The position numbers and the translations under genes were made by a program. From WRAU01 sp964277385 (GTDB lineage: Bacteria > Pseudomonadota > Alphaproteobacteria > WRAU01 > Hepatincolaceae), in contig OZ195520.1 in NCBI GenBank assembly GCA_964277385.1, positions 186,001 through 250,000 on the forward strand: a DNA stretch of 64,000 bases. Reading direction: 5' to 3'. The notes under the pieces are model-generated. The model made no database searches. It had not been told where the DNA came from and saw nothing but the letters and a program-made list of their open reading frames with translations. Positions 44,446 to 55,000 of this stretch are shown here, piece after piece; the stretch's first letter is position 1, and each line of letters starts with the position of its first letter.

Positions 44446-44478
44446 CTCCCTTTATTATTTGTACTAAAGGGAGTTTGG
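44446..44478 (+). terminator. Terminator of recA
   Basis: CTCCCTTTA (44446-44454) and TAAAGGGAG (44465-44473) form a perfect nine-base stem with a ten-base loop, followed by TTTGGTT. It lies 49 bases after recA and before alaS. Confidence 0.75.
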
Positions 44479-44511
44479 TTATTAAAGTAATATCAATAAG
44501 GATATATAAAA

Positions 44512-47142
44512 ATGAGTACAACATCAGATATTAGGAAATCATTTGTAGATTATTTTGTAGGCAAAAATCATAAAATATGCGATAGCTCAAATCTTATACC
44601 GAATAATGATGATACATTGCTTTTTACTAATGCTGGTATGGTACAATTTAAAAACTATTTTACAGGACTAGAAAATCCAGAATTCAATAGTGCTCTTAGT
44701 GTACAAAAATGCTTAAGAGCTGGTGGAAAACATAATGATTTAGATAATGTGGGTTATACTGCTCGTCATCATACTTTTTTTGAAATGTTAGGAAATTTTT
44801 CTTTTGGAGGGTACTTCAAAGAACAAGCAATTTATTACGCTTGGGAATATCTAACTAAGGTTATTGGTTTAAATAAAGATAAACTTATTATAACAGTTTA
44901 TCATAGTGATGATGAGGCTTATAATTTATGGAAATCTATATCTGGATTGCATGATGATAAAATAATTAGAATATCCACAAAAGATAATTTTTGGGAAATG
45001 GGTGATATTGGTCCTTGTGGTCCTTGCTCTGAAATTTTTTATGATCATGGAAAGCAGATACAAGGAGGATTACCAGGTGCAAAAGATGAAGATGGAGATA
45101 GATTCATAGAAATTTGGAACATAGTTTTTATGCAATACGAAAAACTTACAGATGGTGAATTAATTTCTCTTAAAAAACCCTGTATAGATACTGGTATGGG
45201 TTTAGAAAGGTTTGCCTCTATTTTGCAAGGAAAACAAGATAATTATGATATTGACTTATTTCAATCTATTATATCAAAAGCAGAACAAGAAATTGGGGTA
45301 AAAGTTACTAAAGAAAATAAATCAGCATTTAAAGTAATTTCGGATCATATCCGTTCTGGTAGTTTTATGATATCAGAAGGAATCTTACCATCAAATGAAG
45401 GCAGAGGTTATGTACTACGTAGAATATTGCGCAGAGCGGTTAGATATGCTTATATGTTAGGTAGCTCTAATCCTGTTCTTTATAAAATTTTTCCTGAACT
45501 TAAAAATCAAATGGCACACTCTTATAAAGAACTTGCTATTCACGATTTATTTATTAGTGATACTATCAAGCAAGAAGAAATTAAATTTCATGAAACATTT
45601 TCTAATGGTATTAAAATTTTAAATGAAGAAATAGATAAGATAGATAAAGGTAATACATTTTCTGGTAAAACAGCATTTAGACTGTATGAGACTTATGGTT
45701 TCCCTGTGGATTTAACTAAAGATGTTTTACGTGGTAAAAATATAGAGCTAAATTCAAAAGAATTTGAGGAATCATTTCAACATCATAAAGATTTAGCAAA
45801 GAAATCTTGGCAAGGTAGCGGTGAATCTAAAAATGATAAAATCTGGTTCGAATTATCAGAAAAGTACGATGCAACTCAATTTAGCGGATATGATACTTTA
45901 ATAGAAGAATCTAGTGTTTTATCTTTGGTAATCTTAAATGATAGTAAAATTTTAACAGAGGTAGATGAAATTAAACAAGAAGAAGGTTATGTTATTGTAA
46001 ATAAGACTCCTTTTTATGCCGAAATGGGGGGGCAAGTAGGAGATAAAGGCTTTATTACCAACGATAGTGGTTTATTAGCCAAAGTTTTTGATGTTCAAAA
46101 AAGAGCAGATTTTTTTGTGCATAAAATTCTTGTTATAGAAGGCAGTATTAAAAAATCTCAAAATGTTAATATGAGTGTAGATAAACAAGTAAGAAATCAA
46201 ATTGCAAGACATCATACATCAGCTCATTTACTTCATGCATCACTTTATAAGTATTTAGGTAGCCATATAACCCAACAAGGTTCTATGATTAATGAGCATA
46301 GATTAAGATTTGATATATCTCATTCAAAAGCACTAACTAACCAAGAAATAAAAAAAATAGAAAATTCTATAAATAAAGCAATTTTAAATAATTATTCTGT
46401 TATTATTGAAAATATGGAGTTAGCAAAAGCCATTAAATATGGAGCAAAAGCATTTTTTGGAGAAAAGTATCCTAAAATAGCAAGAACTGTTAAAATTGGT
46501 GAAAATAATGATGAAAATTATTCATTTGAGCTTTGTGGTGGAGTACATGTTAAAGCAACTGGTGAGTGTGGTGCTTTTAAAATAATATCAGAAGGATCAA
46601 TAGCATCAGGAGTGAGAAGAATAGAAGCAGTATCTGGATTTAAAGCATTAGAATATGTATCAAATTTAGAAAATCAAATCAACAATATTAAACAATCTTT
46701 AAATGTAGATGCAAAAAATGTTGAAGAAAAAATTGTTTTAATACAAGAAGAAAATAAAAAACTAAAAAATAATTTAGAAGTTATAAATTCAAAGTATTAC
46801 ATTAGCTTATTGCAAGATAAATTTTTAGAAATAAATAATGTAAAATGTTTAATAGCAAATATAGAAGCAGATCCAAAAGAGTTAAGAAATATAGCAAACA
46901 CTTTACTGATTAATGCTAAAAATACCTTTGTTTATATTTCTACAAATAATGCTGATAAATCATCTTTTATTATGTCAATTAGCAGAGATTTAGCTGAAAA
47001 AATAGATTTAAAATCTTTATCTAAAGAAATTTTTGATTTCATAAAAGGGATAGGTGGTGGATCAAACCTAATGATTCAAGGACAAGGATTTAAACACAAA
47101 ATAGAAGAAATACAAAAATTATTGCAAGGATATTTAAGCTAG
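44512..47142 (+). CDS. alaS: Alanyl-tRNA synthetase
   Basis: Charges tRNA-Ala. The 876-residue class II enzyme has RHHTFFEMLGNFSFGGYF (motif 1/2 area, residues ~83-100), GMGLERFASIL (motif 3), the editing-domain zinc site HHTSAHLLHASL (HxxxH) with CGGVH later, and a C-terminal coiled-coil plus C-Ala domain (GGGSNLMIQGQG). It is full length compared with Escherichia coli AlaRS (876 residues). It follows recA, as in many bacteria, but has its own upstream terminator-separated region. Confidence 0.97.
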   Translation: MSTTSDIRKSFVDYFVGKNHKICDSSNLIPNNDDTLLFTNAGMVQFKNYFTGLENPEFNSALSVQKCLRAGGKHNDLDNVGYTARHHTFFEMLGNFSFGGYFKEQAIYYAWEYLTKVIGLNKDKLIITVYHSDDEAYNLWKSISGLHDDKIIRISTKDNFWEMGDIGPCGPCSEIFYDHGKQIQGGLPGAKDEDGDRFIEIWNIVFMQYEKLTDGELISLKKPCIDTGMGLERFASILQGKQDNYDIDLFQSIISKAEQEIGVKVTKENKSAFKVISDHIRSGSFMISEGILPSNEGRGYVLRRILRRAVRYAYMLGSSNPVLYKIFPELKNQMAHSYKELAIHDLFISDTIKQEEIKFHETFSNGIKILNEEIDKIDKGNTFSGKTAFRLYETYGFPVDLTKDVLRGKNIELNSKEFEESFQHHKDLAKKSWQGSGESKNDKIWFELSEKYDATQFSGYDTLIEESSVLSLVILNDSKILTEVDEIKQEEGYVIVNKTPFYAEMGGQVGDKGFITNDSGLLAKVFDVQKRADFFVHKILVIEGSIKKSQNVNMSVDKQVRNQIARHHTSAHLLHASLYKYLGSHITQQGSMINEHRLRFDISHSKALTNQEIKKIENSINKAILNNYSVIIENMELAKAIKYGAKAFFGEKYPKIARTVKIGENNDENYSFELCGGVHVKATGECGAFKIISEGSIASGVRRIEAVSGFKALEYVSNLENQINNIKQSLNVDAKNVEEKIVLIQEENKKLKNNLEVINSKYYISLLQDKFLEINNVKCLIANIEADPKELRNIANTLLINAKNTFVYISTNNADKSSFIMSISRDLAEKIDLKSLSKEIFDFIKGIGGGSNLMIQGQGFKHKIEEIQKLLQGYLS

Positions 47143-47390
47143 ATACAACCAAATTAAATAATGAGGCTATATTGTAATATTATAACAAAGGGCAATTTAT
47201 AGGAAATACACCAAACTGTATAATAAATCTAATTCTTTGTTGCTTTAATAAGTTATTTTATAAATTATTAAATAGAAAATATACATTATCCTAGATCTAT
47301 AGTTATGTATATACAACTAAACCAAGAAACATGTAATAAGCATCAATTTCCTTTATTAATCTTATCAAGCTTTAGCATGAATAACAGCTT
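47143..47390. other. Convergent spacer between alaS and the PPIase gene
   Basis: About 250 A/T-rich bases between convergent genes. No clear terminator hairpin or gene is recognised. Confidence 0.4.
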
Positions 47391-48833
47391 TTACCTTCCT
47401 CTAAATCTTAAATAAGGATTTGATGTAGAAGAAGTTTGTTCATCTACAGAATCATTTTCATTAGAGGTAACATCAGTTTTTTCTTGTTGTATTTCAACAG
47501 ATAATCCAGATTGAGTAGTTTTAATTTGCTCTTGTCTTTTATCATCTTCAAGTAAAAAGTTTTGTCTAGCTGTTTCTTTTTTAATGTTTTTTTCTTGTTT
47601 TTTAATGGCTTGTTTTTGTTTATCAGCTGGTATAATTTTAGATAGATCATCAATTCTATCCGCTGGTCTGTCAGATAAAAGTTCCATTTTAGTAATAATA
47701 GAAGGATCAGAAACAAACCCATCATTAGAAAAAGTTTTATTTACATTTTCAAGTTTTCCCATTCCTAATACAATTTCTCCAAAAATAGTATATTTTCCAT
47801 CTAACCAATCAAAAGAATTAAATGTTATAAAAAACTGAGTATCATCACTTTGTAAATTACCATTGTTAGACATTGCTACAGTTCCTCTTTTGAATTTTTC
47901 ATCAGGGCTTACTTCAGCAAAGTAGAATACTCCTTTTCCACCGTATCCGCTCCCACTAGGGTCACCAGTTTGTGCTAAGTAATCTGGTATTGCTCTGAAA
48001 ATTTCCATATCTTCATAAAAATTCTCTTTCACTAATTGTTTAAATCTTACAACAGTGTTAGGAGCAATATCTTTTCTAAGTTTAATTAATACGGTATCTC
48101 CTGTTTCTAAATACATCACCACATAGTTATCAGGATTTATAGACATATCAGAGATAATTTCGGTTGAAAAATTAGGATCATAAAGAAAAGAATAATCTTG
48201 ATCTATAGCTTTAGATATCTGAGAACTACTTACTATTGGAGCCCTTCTTCTCTCGGATGTTCTTCTTGTTGAATCAAGAAAGTTATTAGTAGCAGTAGGA
48301 TTATTTGAAGATTCTTGTTTATTTGAAGTATTAGCCGTTGTTTCAATAGAACCAGCAGCAGTAGGATTATTTGAAGATTCTTGTTTATTTGAAGTATTAG
48401 CCGTTGTTTCAATAGAACCAGCAGCAGTAGGATTATTTGAAGATTCTTGTTTATTTGAAGTATTAGCCGTTGTTTCAATAGAACCAGCAGCAGTAGGATT
48501 ATTTGAAGATTCTTGTTTATTTGAAGTATTAGCCGTTGTTTCAATAGAACCAGCAGCAGTAGGATTATTTGAAGATTCTTGTTTATTTGAAGTATTAACC
48601 GTTGTTTCAATAGAACCAGCAGCAGTAGGATTATTTGAAGATTCTTGTTTATTTGAAGTATTAACCGTTGTTTCAATAGAACCAGCAGCAGTAGGATTAT
48701 TTGAAGATTCTTGTTTATTTGAAGTATTAACCGTTGTTTCAATAGGATCCTTTTCCGCAGCAATAGAAAAACAAGGTAATAACATTGGAATTAACAAAAA
48801 ACTAACAAAATTCTTATTGAATTTAAAAACCAT
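47391..48833 (-). CDS. Exported cyclophilin-type peptidyl-prolyl isomerase with tandem-repeat N-terminus
   Basis: A 480-residue protein. A signal peptide (residues 1-26, ending CFSIAAE) is followed by seven near-identical 22-residue repeats (31-184) rich in Asn, Ser and Thr. A cyclophilin domain follows (about 245-405): MYLETGDTVLIKLRKDIAPN, FRAIPDYLAQTGDPSGSGYG with the catalytic Arg, GTVAMSNNGNLQSDDTQFFI and GKYTIFGEIVLGM. A charged Lys/Gln-rich C-terminal tail ends YLRFRGR. It would fold proline-containing proteins in the periplasm or outside the cell. The low-complexity repeats are unusual for a PPIase. Confidence 0.85.
   Translation of the reverse strand: MVFKFNKNFVSFLLIPMLLPCFSIAAEKDPIETTVNTSNKQESSNNPTAAGSIETTVNTSNKQESSNNPTAAGSIETTVNTSNKQESSNNPTAAGSIETTANTSNKQESSNNPTAAGSIETTANTSNKQESSNNPTAAGSIETTANTSNKQESSNNPTAAGSIETTANTSNKQESSNNPTATNNFLDSTRRTSERRRAPIVSSSQISKAIDQDYSFLYDPNFSTEIISDMSINPDNYVVMYLETGDTVLIKLRKDIAPNTVVRFKQLVKENFYEDMEIFRAIPDYLAQTGDPSGSGYGGKGVFYFAEVSPDEKFKRGTVAMSNNGNLQSDDTQFFITFNSFDWLDGKYTIFGEIVLGMGKLENVNKTFSNDGFVSDPSIITKMELLSDRPADRIDDLSKIIPADKQKQAIKKQEKNIKKETARQNFLLEDDKRQEQIKTTQSGLSVEIQQEKTDVTSNENDSVDEQTSSTSNPYLRFRGR
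48282..48743 (-). repeat. Seven tandem 66-base repeats inside the PPIase gene
   Basis: Each unit encodes IETT(V/A)NTSNKQESSNNP plus TAAGS. Three copies (the 5' ones) have Val and four have Ala at the fifth position, a single-base difference (GTT/GCT), so array history can be read. The last copy diverges at its end (TATNN). The unit length is a multiple of three, so copy-number changes keep the frame. Confidence 0.95.
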
Positions 48834-49090
48834 TTTTAGTACTTTTACTCATAAATTATAATTATATTTAGCAAATTACATTTAGCAAATTACACTTAGC
48901 TTTAACTTTAGTAATAAGTTACTAGTTACTACACAAAATATCATAGTTACTATATAACACATCATAAGCCTATTATAAAATAAAAATAACAATTTTTCTA
49001 CTATTTTCTATTTTTGTAAATTTTCTATTTATTTTGTATAAGGATAGTGTATAATTAGTAAAATGTGGTTATATAAAAAAAGGTGCTGTG

Positions 49091-50554
49091 ATGGAAAAAG
49101 ATAATAACTTAAAAAGAGTGAAAATAGTTTCAACTTTAGGTCCTGCAACAAGAGACATAGAGATGATAGAAAAACTATACCTAGAGGGAGTGAATGTTTT
49201 TAGGTTAAACTTTAGTCATGGCGCTTATGAAGAACAAAAATACGGGTATGATAATGTAAGAGCCATAGCCAATAAATATAATGTCTCTTTGGCAGTACTT
49301 GCTGATATGCAAGGTCCAAAATTAAGAGTTGGAAAATTTAAGGAAGATAAAGTAGAGCTTATTTGCAATCAAAAATTTAGATTAGATTTGAAAGATGAAT
49401 TAGGAGATAACACAAGAGTTAAACTTCCTCATCCTCAAATTTTTGAAGCAGTTAAAGAGGGTGATAGCTTATTAGTAGATGATGGTAAAATCAGGTTGGA
49501 AGTGGAAAGTTTTGATAAAGACTTTATAGAAACAAAAGTTGTTGTAGGTGGTACAATTTCTAATGCTAAAGGTGTTAATTTCCCTTCAGGAGTTTTAAAA
49601 CTTTCATCTTTAACAGAAAAGGATATAAAAGATTTAGAATTTGCTTTATCAATAGGTGTTGATTATATTGGTCTTTCTTTTGTTCAATTGCCTTCTGATG
49701 TTGAATACGCCAGGGGTTTAATAAAAGGAAGAGCAAAGATAATCTCAAAAATAGAAAAACCTTCAGCAATAGAACATATAGAAGAAATTGTAAGAGTTTC
49801 TGATGCTATTATGGTTGCAAGAGGAGATTTAGGAGTTGAAATTCCTACAGAAAAAGTTCCAGTAATGCAAAAGCTTATTATTACAGAATGTAGAAGGCAG
49901 TCAAAACCTGTAATAGTAGCTACGCAGATGTTGGATTCTATGACTTATGCTCCAATACCAACAAGAGCAGAGGCTTCTGATGTTGCTAATGCTGTATACG
50001 ATGGAGCCGATGCTGTTATGCTTTCAGGAGAAACAACAGTTGGTTTGTATCCTGTAGAGACAGTTAGGACTATGTCTAATATTATTAAATGTGTAGAAGC
50101 TGATAGTCTATATTGGGAGAAATTAGAAATTTCTAATGAAAGTATAATAAAACCTTGTCTTGACAAATCTCAAAAAGAGAACTATATGACGATTGGCAGA
50201 TCGGTTTCTATTGTTGCAAAACAGCTATCAGAAGTTTTAGAAGCTAAAGTTGTAGTTGCTTTCTCTTCTAGTGGGGTTACAGCAAATAGAATATCTCATC
50301 AAAAACCAAAGGCTAAAATGTTAACTATTACTGATAACCCAATTTTATATAATCAATTAGCACTAAGCTGGGGAATGGAAACAGTTTTAAGTTCAGAAAA
50401 AATTACTTCTTTTTCCGAGATAGTAGAAGTGGCGACTTCTTGGTTGCAAGAAAATAAATGGGTTAGCAAGAGTGATAAAATTGTTGTTGTTGCTGGTGTT
50501 CCAGTAACAGTGGGCGGTATAACTAATACAATAAGGGTCGTTGAAATAGAGTAA
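49091..50554 (+). CDS. pyk: Pyruvate kinase
   Basis: Converts PEP + ADP to pyruvate + ATP. The 487-residue protein has VFRLNFSHGAYEEQK, MQGPKLRVGKF, the signature IISKIEKPSAIEHIEEI with the catalytic Lys, IMVARGDLGVEIPTEKVP and DAVMLSGETTVGLYPVE. The frame extends one codon to GTG 49088, but the ATG at 49091 is better spaced from AGGTG. With PckA it would allow PEP to be made from oxaloacetate and burned to pyruvate, so one of the two must be regulated. It appears monocistronic. Confidence 0.95.
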   Translation: MEKDNNLKRVKIVSTLGPATRDIEMIEKLYLEGVNVFRLNFSHGAYEEQKYGYDNVRAIANKYNVSLAVLADMQGPKLRVGKFKEDKVELICNQKFRLDLKDELGDNTRVKLPHPQIFEAVKEGDSLLVDDGKIRLEVESFDKDFIETKVVVGGTISNAKGVNFPSGVLKLSSLTEKDIKDLEFALSIGVDYIGLSFVQLPSDVEYARGLIKGRAKIISKIEKPSAIEHIEEIVRVSDAIMVARGDLGVEIPTEKVPVMQKLIITECRRQSKPVIVATQMLDSMTYAPIPTRAEASDVANAVYDGADAVMLSGETTVGLYPVETVRTMSNIIKCVEADSLYWEKLEISNESIIKPCLDKSQKENYMTIGRSVSIVAKQLSEVLEAKVVVAFSSSGVTANRISHQKPKAKMLTITDNPILYNQLALSWGMETVLSSEKITSFSEIVEVATSWLQENKWVSKSDKIVVVAGVPVTVGGITNTIRVVEIE

Positions 50555-50602
50555 ATAAATCTTATTTGTTAGATTTTAAATAAAAAAGTACAGGTAGTTT
50601 TA

Positions 50603-51976
50603 ATGAATTTTCAAAATAAAAGATCAGATTCTTACAATTTAGAAAAAAATGAAAGTAAATTAAAAGATATTAATGAGTCTACAATAGAAAAACCAAAGGA
50701 TGATTATTCTAAAAAAGCAGATATAAAAATTAATCCTACGGTTACTTTTTATCAAGAAGATGAATCTTCAAAAATAGAAGATATAAGAGTGGTTGATACC
50801 GAAAGTGATGATTTAGATGAGGATAAAAAAACAATACTTTTACCTCATGGAAAAGAAGATGTTAATGTTAATAAGTCATCAAAAAAGAAAAAAGTACTTA
50901 TTTACTTAATATTATTTTTAGCTTTAGGTTCTAGTTTTTTATTTTATATGAATTCATCTAAAGACAAAAAAGTATCTCAGGATAATGATAAAAAATCAGT
51001 TTCAACACCAGTTGCGGTAAAAAGTATTGCAAGAAGTGATTTTAAAGTATTTGAAAAAACAATAGGAAGTATATCTAATTTAGATATTAATTCTGTAGCT
51101 TCAGAAGTATCTGGTCTTGTTAAAAAGGTAAATGTTGATATTGGAGATACTGTGAAAGCAGGTAGCATTATTGCTGTTATTGATTCTGATGAAGCTAGGA
51201 ATAATCTTGTCTCTCAAGAAGCTGAAATAAAAAGAATAGAAGCCTTATTAGCTGATTCTAGGAAAACTCAGAATAGATATAGAGAACTTATTAAAGATGG
51301 TTTTGTTTCTCAAGCAGAATTAGATACATTAGACACAAATATTAAATCTTATCAAGAGCAACTTGTAAATGCTAAGGCTGTGTTAGCAAATAGCAGAATT
51401 AAACTTGATAAAGCTATAGTTAAAGCTCCTACTTCTGGGGTAATCCAACAAAGATATATTGCAGCAGGAACTTTTGTATCTGTATCTACACCAATTGTTG
51501 ATATTGTTAATAATAAAAATCTAATGGTGATTGCGAGTTTGCCGGAAAGTTTTTCTTATAGATTAAAGAAAAATCAAGAAGTTACATTAAAAGTAACAGG
51601 TACTGATATTGTTATTTCATCTAAAATTAAAGAATTAAAACCAGTGATAGATGAACAAAGTAGAAGTATTTCTCTAATTATAGACATTCCGGCGAATAAT
51701 TATAATTTAAAACCAGGTGGAACATTGGAAGTTTATATCTCAATGGAAGATAAAAAAGGTTCAATTATTGTTCCTGAATCTTCAGTGATTTTAAGAATTG
51801 CAGGTAAGGTAGTTTATGTATTAAATGAAAATAACACAGTTACTGAGGTTCCAGTAAAAACTGGTGCATACCAAGATGGTTTAGTTGAAATATTGACTGG
51901 TTTAAAAGGAAATGAAACTGTTGTAGTTGATGGTGCTGGATTTTTAACAGATAAAGCTGTTGTTAGTGTAAAATAA
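50603..51976 (+). CDS. RND efflux periplasmic adaptor (HlyD/AcrA family)
   Basis: A 457-residue membrane-fusion protein linking the RND pump to TolC. A polar, acidic cytoplasmic N-terminal part of about 93 residues precedes a single membrane helix (KVLIYLILFLALGSSFLFY). The periplasmic part has a barrel-sandwich (EVSGLVKKVNVDIGDTVKAG), a helical hairpin, APTSGVIQQRYIAAGTFVS, and a beta-barrel ending TGLKGNETVVVDGAGFL. The long cytoplasmic extension is unusual, because most adaptors start with a lipobox or a short anchor. First gene of the adaptor-pump-TolC operon. Confidence 0.88.
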   Translation: MNFQNKRSDSYNLEKNESKLKDINESTIEKPKDDYSKKADIKINPTVTFYQEDESSKIEDIRVVDTESDDLDEDKKTILLPHGKEDVNVNKSSKKKKVLIYLILFLALGSSFLFYMNSSKDKKVSQDNDKKSVSTPVAVKSIARSDFKVFEKTIGSISNLDINSVASEVSGLVKKVNVDIGDTVKAGSIIAVIDSDEARNNLVSQEAEIKRIEALLADSRKTQNRYRELIKDGFVSQAELDTLDTNIKSYQEQLVNAKAVLANSRIKLDKAIVKAPTSGVIQQRYIAAGTFVSVSTPIVDIVNNKNLMVIASLPESFSYRLKKNQEVTLKVTGTDIVISSKIKELKPVIDEQSRSISLIIDIPANNYNLKPGGTLEVYISMEDKKGSIIVPESSVILRIAGKVVYVLNENNTVTEVPVKTGAYQDGLVEILTGLKGNETVVVDGAGFLTDKAVVSVK

Positions 51977-52032
51977 AAAAACTTTAATAGTTAAGTAAAA
52001 AATTAAATATTATTAAAAGATAAGGTGTTTTT

Positions 52033-55000
52033 ATGTCATTACCAGAGTTGGGAATTAAAAGGCATGTAATGGCTTTCATGGTGGCTGTTGCTATCATGAT
52101 GTTTGGTCTTGTTGGTTGGTTTATGACTGGTATAGATCAGTATCCGGATGTAGATTTCCCATTTATAACAGTTTTAACAACGCAGCAAGGTGCTGATGCT
52201 GAGGTAATAGACCAAACTATTACAAAAGAATTATTGGAGAAATTAAATGGTATTTCAGGAATAGATTATATAAGAGGAACTTCTACTCCTGGTGTATCTA
52301 TGGTAACTATAGCCTTTATTTTAGAAAAAGATGTAAATGTTGCATTTAACGAGGTTCAAGCAAAAGTATCAGAGGCTACAGGATCTTTACCCAAAGATAT
52401 TGATACTCCTATAATTAGGAAGGAAAATATTGCAGGTTCTCCAATTGTTAGGCTAACTTTAACTGGTAATAGAACTTTAGAGCAATTGAATGCCTATGCA
52501 CAAGCCTATATTCAAAAAAGGTTGGAAACAATTAATGGTGTTTCTGAGGTTCCTATTTATGGTAAAAGAGATCAAGAATTGAGAGTTGAACTTGATGTTT
52601 ACAAAATGGCTTCTTTTGGTTTGTCAGTAAGAGATGTTTCTTCTGTAATAAAATCAAATCACTATCAATTACCAGGTGGATATATTGTTAGTAATAAAAA
52701 TGAACTTCTTTTAAACTTGGATTTAGAATTTCATTCGGTTGAAGATTTAAAAAAACTTGTTATTAAAAAAAGTGGTTCTTCGTTAGTTAGGTTAGAAGAA
52801 ATTGCTAATGTTTATGAAGGATTAGAAGATTTCAGAAGATATTCGTCATTTAATTCAGAGCCTTCTTTAACTATTGGTGTTAAAAAAATCAGTGGATCTA
52901 ATGCTTTTGAAATAGAAAAAAATATAATGAAAAGATTTAATGATGAAATTACACCATCATTAGAGCCTGGATTACAGCTAGCAATTACTGATAACTCGGT
53001 AGATTTTATTAGATCTGTTGTTTTATCTTTAGAGGAACATTTGTATTTGGGTACTCTTCTTACTGCGATAGTTGTTTTCATCTTTTTAAGAAGTTTTATC
53101 TCTACAATTATAGTTTCATTAGCAATACCTATATCTTTGTTAGGTGCTGTATTTGTTATTTATGCTTTTGGATATACGCTTAATACCATTACATTATTAG
53201 GTTTGCTTTTACTAATAGGTGTTGTTGTTGATGATGCCATTATTATATTAGAAAATATATATAGAAAAATGGAGGAGGGAGTAGAACCAGAAAAAGCAGC
53301 TATTGAAGGTAGTAATCAGGTTGTTTTTGCTGTTCTTGCTGCAACATTGTCATTAGTATCAATATTTGGACCTGTTATGTTTATGGATGGAATTATTGGT
53401 AAATTTTTTAAATCATTTGCTGTAGTTGTTGTATTTGGAGTGTTAATATCTTATTTGGTATCTCTGTATATTACTCCTATGCTTTGTGCTAGATATTTAA
53501 GAGTATCTCATGGAAAAGAAGGAAGATTTAAAACAATGTTAGAAAAATCCTTTTTATTTATAGAAAGAAAATATCTATCTATGTTGTCTTTTTCATTAAA
53601 TTATAGAGCTCTTGTGTTATTGTTAGGATTTGGATTCTTTATGACTAGCTTTTTGTTTTTTTCTAAAGTGCCAGGAGAGTTTGCATCAGAATCAGATCAG
53701 TCGCAATTTAGAGTTATTTTAAAAGCCCCTGCTGGTTCCAATATTTATTACACAATAGAAAAGATTAGAGAAATTGAAACAATATTAAAAAGTCATAAAG
53801 AGGTTTTAGATATTACAGCTACTGTTGGAGCTGGCAGCTCTTCGGTTCAAAAATCTACTATGTATGTTACTTTAGTTCCAATTAACAAGAGAAAAATATC
53901 TCAAAAAGATTTTGTAGCTATGGTTCAACAAGAATTTAATAAAATTGTTGGAGCTGTTGTTATAGCAGCATCAGATAGTGTTGGAGGTGGGGATTATGGA
54001 TTACAATTCAATGTAACAGGTCCTAATCTAAGGACTTTATATCAATATAGTGATGAACTAAAACAGGCTTTACTTGCTGATCATACAATTAATGCGGTTG
54101 ATGCTAGTACAGAATTGTTACCTCAAGTAAAATTTATACCAGATAGAGATAAAATCAGTTTAATAGGTTTATCTTCTACTGAAATTGTAGATGCTATAGC
54201 TATATCTATAGGTGGATTAACAATAGCTAAATACAATAATTTATCTAATCCTGAAAGATACGATTTAAGATTAAAGGGTAAAGATAGCCAATTTACTTGG
54301 AAGGATAGTATTAAAAATATTTACCTGAGATCAGGGGATAAACTTTTAAGGTTAGATAATGTAGTTCAAGCACAAGAATTTTTAGGATTCACCTCGGTTG
54401 AAAGATACGGCACAATGTTTAGTACTGGATTTGGGGTAAGCCCTAAGGTTTTATTATCTGATGCTATTGTCTCAATTAATAAGATATCACAAAAAATACT
54501 TCCTCCTGGATACAATATAGAGTATATAGGTGGTGCTAAAGAATTCCAGAAAACTATTATAAATGTTTCAGTGGTGTTTTTAATGGCAGTGGTATTATTA
54601 TACATGGTATTAGCCTCTCAATTTAATTCATTTATTCAGCCTTTAGTACTTATGGTTTCAGTTCCTTTAGCGATTGTGGGTGGAGTATTTAGCTTATACT
54701 TAACTGGATTTTCATTAAACATGTTTTCTATGATAGGATTAATTTTATTAGTGGGTCTTGTTGCTAAAAATTCTATATTACTGATAGATTTTACTAATGA
54801 ATTAAGAAAACAAGGGTATTCAATATCTGATGCGTTATTAAAAGCTTGTCCTACAAGGTTAAGACCAATTTTGATGACATCTTTAACGGTAATTTTAACA
54901 ATGGTACCAGCTGCAGTTTCAAAGGCAGAAGGAGCAGAAGATAATGCTTCTTTATCAATAGTTGTAATTGGTGGGATGATCTCTTCTACTTTATTAACTT

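Noticed and set aside
48282..48743. Possible CRISPR array
   Set aside because: The units are contiguous without unique spacers and encode protein in frame; no cas genes are near.
48233..48763. 176-residue leucine-rich open frame antisense-frame to the PPIase repeats
   Set aside because: It is the same strand in another frame over a 66-base tandem array, so it stays open automatically; it has no start signal and no known fold.
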